Assembly: GCA_024276465.1 (NCBI GenBank)
Contig: JAJRXD010000077.1
Coordinates: 1 to 33,963 of the forward strand
DNA: 33,963 nucleotides
DNA from: Deltaproteobacteria bacterium
GTDB taxonomy: Bacteria > Desulfobacterota > WTBG01 > CAIYCZ01 > CAIRTM01
Direction of reading: 5' to 3'
The number at the start of each line of letters is the position of its first letter. Within the stretch, counting starts at the first letter, position 1. Below are positions 31,319-33,963 of this stretch, in pieces. Under the pieces are notes generated by a model. It was not told the DNA's origin and did no database searches. It saw nothing but the letters and a program-made list of their open reading frames with translations. Position numbers and translations under genes: made by a program.

Positions 31319-33963
31319 ATGAAAGCTATAATTTTAGCAGCAGGCAACGCCAGGAGGCTGGGAGATTTTTCTAACAACCTGCCCAAATGTTTACTGGATA
31401 TGGGAAACCAAAAACTACTTGATTATCAGCTGAGCTGCCTTCGAACAATGGGAATCAAGGATGTTGTTATTGTAGCAGGCTTTCAAATTGAATCAGTTAA
31501 GAAGCACATAATTAATTATTCTGATTTCAATTTTATCCTTGTTGAAAACCGTGATTATTCAGATACAAACACAGCATATTCACTGTGGCTTGCCCGAAAT
31601 GAGATGACAGATGATTTTATATATTTGAATGCAGATGTGCTTTTTCATCCTGAAATCATCAGGCGCCTGATTCACTCTGGCCGGGATAATGTGCTTGCTG
31701 TTGAACGGAAAACAACATGTGAGGAAGAGGTTAAGGTAATACTGGACGCTTCCAGTGTTAAATCCATAGGAAAAATTATTCCTGCAGAAGACGCATATGG
31801 AGAGTTTACCGGAATTGCAAAATTTTCAAAAAAAATCGCCCCTGTTTTTTCTTCTGCGTTAAGAAATGTAATAGACAGAACCGGGGGCATGAAGGAATAC
31901 TTTGAGGCAGCAGTTGAGCAGATGCTTTCTGGGGAAGAAATTTCTGCAATAGATGTTACAGATCTTCCTTGCATAGAAATTGATTTTCCGGAAGACCTGA
32001 CTGAGGCAAGGTATAAAATATTACCCGGGATTGAAGGCAAAAGTGACAGGGTAAGGCCAAAAATTCTTTTTTATGTTGAGCGTGATCTCCACCTTCCTTT
32101 TTTAGAACCAATCCATGACTATATTGCAGACAATTATGATGTTGAGCTTGCTTTTGCGGCTCCTCCACTGAGAATACCCCGGAGCGGTTTTGCAGGTCAT
32201 GGCCTGACAAAGGATGTAGTTGAAAGATTAAAGCAAAAAAGCATCTTTTATGAACGGCCTGAACAATACAGAGCTGACGTGGCAGTTGTTGCTGATGCCT
32301 GTTTTTATCCGGTAAGGCACTGCGGTAAAGTAGCAGCAGTTGGACATGGTCTTATAAGCAAGGGCTGGTTTTATACAGATATGCCTGCAGTGCGCAGGGA
32401 AAACATGGCAGACCTTATCTGTGTTCCAGGAACCTGGCACAGAGAAATACTGCAAAAGAACATCTTCACACCTGTTTGCACAACCGGTTTTATTAAATCC
32501 GATGCTGTTTTTGCCTTTGACGAATTTAAAAAGCAAACATTTAAAAGAAAATATAATATCAGTGATGACAATAAACTTGTACTTTTTGCACCAACGTTTA
32601 ATGAGGAATTAAGTGCGATTCCATGTGTTGGCGAAAGAATCTCTGAAGTGGCTGATAACAGAACTCTGCTTCTCATTAAGCTCCATAACATGACGGACAA
32701 AAAATGGGTTGCTCTGTACAGGGGCCTGGCAGAAAGGGAAAAGAATGTTCGATATATAAAAGATGAAGATTTTCCACACGCCATGGCCTGCGCTGATGTA
32801 ATGGTAAGTGATGTTTCGTCGGCATATGTTGAATTTCTGCTTCTGGACAAGCCTGTTGTACTGTTTAACAACCCCCTGCAGAAAAATTACTCCCAGTACA
32901 ATCCTGAAGATATTGAGTATAAGCTGCGTGATGCCGGAATAGAAGTTTCAACGGTTGAGGAAATGAAGCTTGCAGTTAAACTGTCACTGGTGGATCCTGA
33001 GGAACATACATCGAGGAGAAGAGAATATGCCGGAGCACTTAATTATAAGCTTGACGGCAAATGTGCACAAAGAGCTTCCATTGCCATTATGAATCTGCTT
33101 GAGAGCAGGAAAGAACGGGATCATATCAACATTTTCTTCAGCATTATAGTTCAGTGGGATCATGCCCCGACAAAAGAGGAAGTTGTTTCAACTGTCAATG
33201 AAATCAGGGCAAAGAGCAAAAACCTGAAATATGAAATAATTTTCACTGGGCCAAGGCCATGCATGTTTGAGCAGCTCCCCCCTGAGATAATATTATGGAT
33301 AGACATTGATGCCCAGGGCATTACACATTCCATTACAAATGCAATAAACCAGACTGAGGGCGAATTCATTGTGCTTTTAAAATCCGGCACAGCGCTTCCT
33401 GATTCATGGCTGAAATGGATGCACTATTATTTCAAATGGCATCCGGATGCAGGTGCTGTGAAAGCAATATCAAACAGTGAAAATTACAGGAAAATATTAA
33501 ATCAGGTTCCCCTGGGTGAGAGACCTTCAACGCTGCAGGAAACCGCGGTTTACTTCCTGCATGCCCTTATGGGCAATGAAGTACAGACAGAGCAAATATG
33601 CTCCGGCAATGAATGCCTGATGATATCAAAACATAAATATGATCAGTTGTCAGAGCTTGCTGCAGGACCATTAATAACAGATCCTGTTAAGGAGCTTGGT
33701 GTCAGGATGAAGTCCGGCGGATATTCACTCTGGAATGCCATGGAGGTTTTTGTATATCCACTAAAACAACCAGAGCATGTGGACAGTATTTATAAGCTTA
33801 TTGCTGAAGCAAAGGATAAAAAGAAGGAAAAAAAATATCACGATGCAATCACCCTGCTTGAAAAAGCAAAGTCCTTAGAGAAAATTAATGAGGAGAGGAA
33901 CAAACAGCAAAATTTACAGCATGTTTTATCTCTGATTGAAAAAAGCAGGGCATACAGGAAAAA
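31319..33963 (+). CDS. nucleotidyltransferase / CDP-glycerol phosphotransferase / GT2-like fusion protein (partial at the window end)
   Basis: 881 codons are open to the edge, with no stop. Residues 1-235 are a LicC/GlmU-type nucleotidyltransferase: MKAIILAAGNARRLGDFSNN followed by LPKCLLDMG, then DTNTAYSLWLAR and a C-terminal DLPCIEIDFPEDL. Residues about 245-595 match the TagF (CDP-glycerol glycerophosphotransferase) fold, with AVGHGLISKGWF, FAPTFNEE, LIKLHNM, and SDVSSAYVEFLLLDKPVVLF. Residues about 600-790 look like a divergent GT2 domain (INIFFSIIVQWDHAPTKEEV), but no clear DxD is seen. From about 840 a charged helical stretch begins (TPR-like). It may both activate an alcohol phosphate and transfer it to a surface glycan (inference). 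The ribosome-binding site AAAGGAAGG supports the start. Confidence 0.8.
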   Translation, partial: MKAIILAAGNARRLGDFSNNLPKCLLDMGNQKLLDYQLSCLRTMGIKDVVIVAGFQIESVKKHIINYSDFNFILVENRDYSDTNTAYSLWLARNEMTDDFIYLNADVLFHPEIIRRLIHSGRDNVLAVERKTTCEEEVKVILDASSVKSIGKIIPAEDAYGEFTGIAKFSKKIAPVFSSALRNVIDRTGGMKEYFEAAVEQMLSGEEISAIDVTDLPCIEIDFPEDLTEARYKILPGIEGKSDRVRPKILFYVERDLHLPFLEPIHDYIADNYDVELAFAAPPLRIPRSGFAGHGLTKDVVERLKQKSIFYERPEQYRADVAVVADACFYPVRHCGKVAAVGHGLISKGWFYTDMPAVRRENMADLICVPGTWHREILQKNIFTPVCTTGFIKSDAVFAFDEFKKQTFKRKYNISDDNKLVLFAPTFNEELSAIPCVGERISEVADNRTLLLIKLHNMTDKKWVALYRGLAEREKNVRYIKDEDFPHAMACADVMVSDVSSAYVEFLLLDKPVVLFNNPLQKNYSQYNPEDIEYKLRDAGIEVSTVEEMKLAVKLSLVDPEEHTSRRREYAGALNYKLDGKCAQRASIAIMNLLESRKERDHINIFFSIIVQWDHAPTKEEVVSTVNEIRAKSKNLKYEIIFTGPRPCMFEQLPPEIILWIDIDAQGITHSITNAINQTEGEFIVLLKSGTALPDSWLKWMHYYFKWHPDAGAVKAISNSENYRKILNQVPLGERPSTLQETAVYFLHALMGNEVQTEQICSGNECLMISKHKYDQLSELAAGPLITDPVKELGVRMKSGGYSLWNAMEVFVYPLKQPEHVDSIYKLIAEAKDKKKEKKYHDAITLLEKAKSLEKINEERNKQQNLQHVLSLIEKSRAYRK

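Noticed and set aside
1-33963. CRISPR arrays, complete insertion sequences, rRNA genes, prophage genes
   Set aside because: None seen; the only mobile-like features are the two transposase-free palindromic elements.

Overview
The window looks like chromosomal DNA from an AT-rich (roughly 40% GC) anaerobic Gram-negative bacterium. Desulfobacterota, probably the Desulfobacterales, is the best guess. The clues are a long multihaem cytochrome c / NrfD / Tat-exported Fe-S operon, the housekeeping order thrS-infC-rpmI-rplT-pheS-pheT-ihfA-merR, AsmA-type envelope proteins, RpoN-type promoters, and two palindromic intergenic repeats of kinds I recall from deltaproteobacterial genomes. This assignment rests on gene content, not on a phylogeny.

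Layout. (1) 36-3416 (-): a large AsmA/DUF3971-like inner-membrane protein split by one in-frame TAG. (2) 3509-7019 (-): a compact operon of two cation/proton antiporters, a PtsN-like EIIA protein and a PII-like protein. A tandem UspA gene lies divergently at 7189-8028 (+). Together they look like an ion-homeostasis and stress module under phosphorelay and nucleotide-sensing control. (3) 8099-14334 (-): a six-gene respiratory operon in the order tetrahaem cytochrome, Tat Fe-S protein with four clusters, NrfD-type quinone subunit, NHL propeller, 11-haem cytochrome and 8-haem cytochrome. It encodes 23 CxxCH motifs and would connect the quinone pool with a periplasmic haem wire. (4) 14335-14825: no gene, but a nested palindromic MITE-like repeat. 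(5) 14826-18357 (-): an HPr-domain protein with a long helical N-terminus, a secreted protein with six carboxypeptidase-regulatory-like repeats, and an orphan 71-residue protein. (6) 18387-26329 (-): the translation and nucleoid cluster merR, ihfA, [MITE], pheT, pheS, rplT, rpmI, infC, thrS and tRNA-Val(GAC). (7) 26582-33963 (+): a surface-glycan cluster with two CgeB-like glycosyltransferases, the second fused to TPRs, a convergent lipoprotein gene, and a nucleotidyltransferase / CDP-glycerol-phosphotransferase / GT2-like fusion that runs off the window. Two RpoN-type promoters lie in front of the plus-strand genes.

The most unusual signal is in codon use. Two genes that are otherwise intact, the essential thrS and the AsmA-like gene, are each interrupted by a single in-frame TAG with no frameshift and good homology on both sides. 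Four of 26 complete genes also end in TAG. In rpmI the TAG is followed directly by TGA, and in the 11-haem cytochrome gene a TGA follows four codons later. This fits amber readthrough (a pyrrolysine-type or suppressor tRNA), a genuinely split ThrS, or sequence error or decay. The window alone cannot decide between them. infC also appears to start with AUA, one base after the thrS stop codon.
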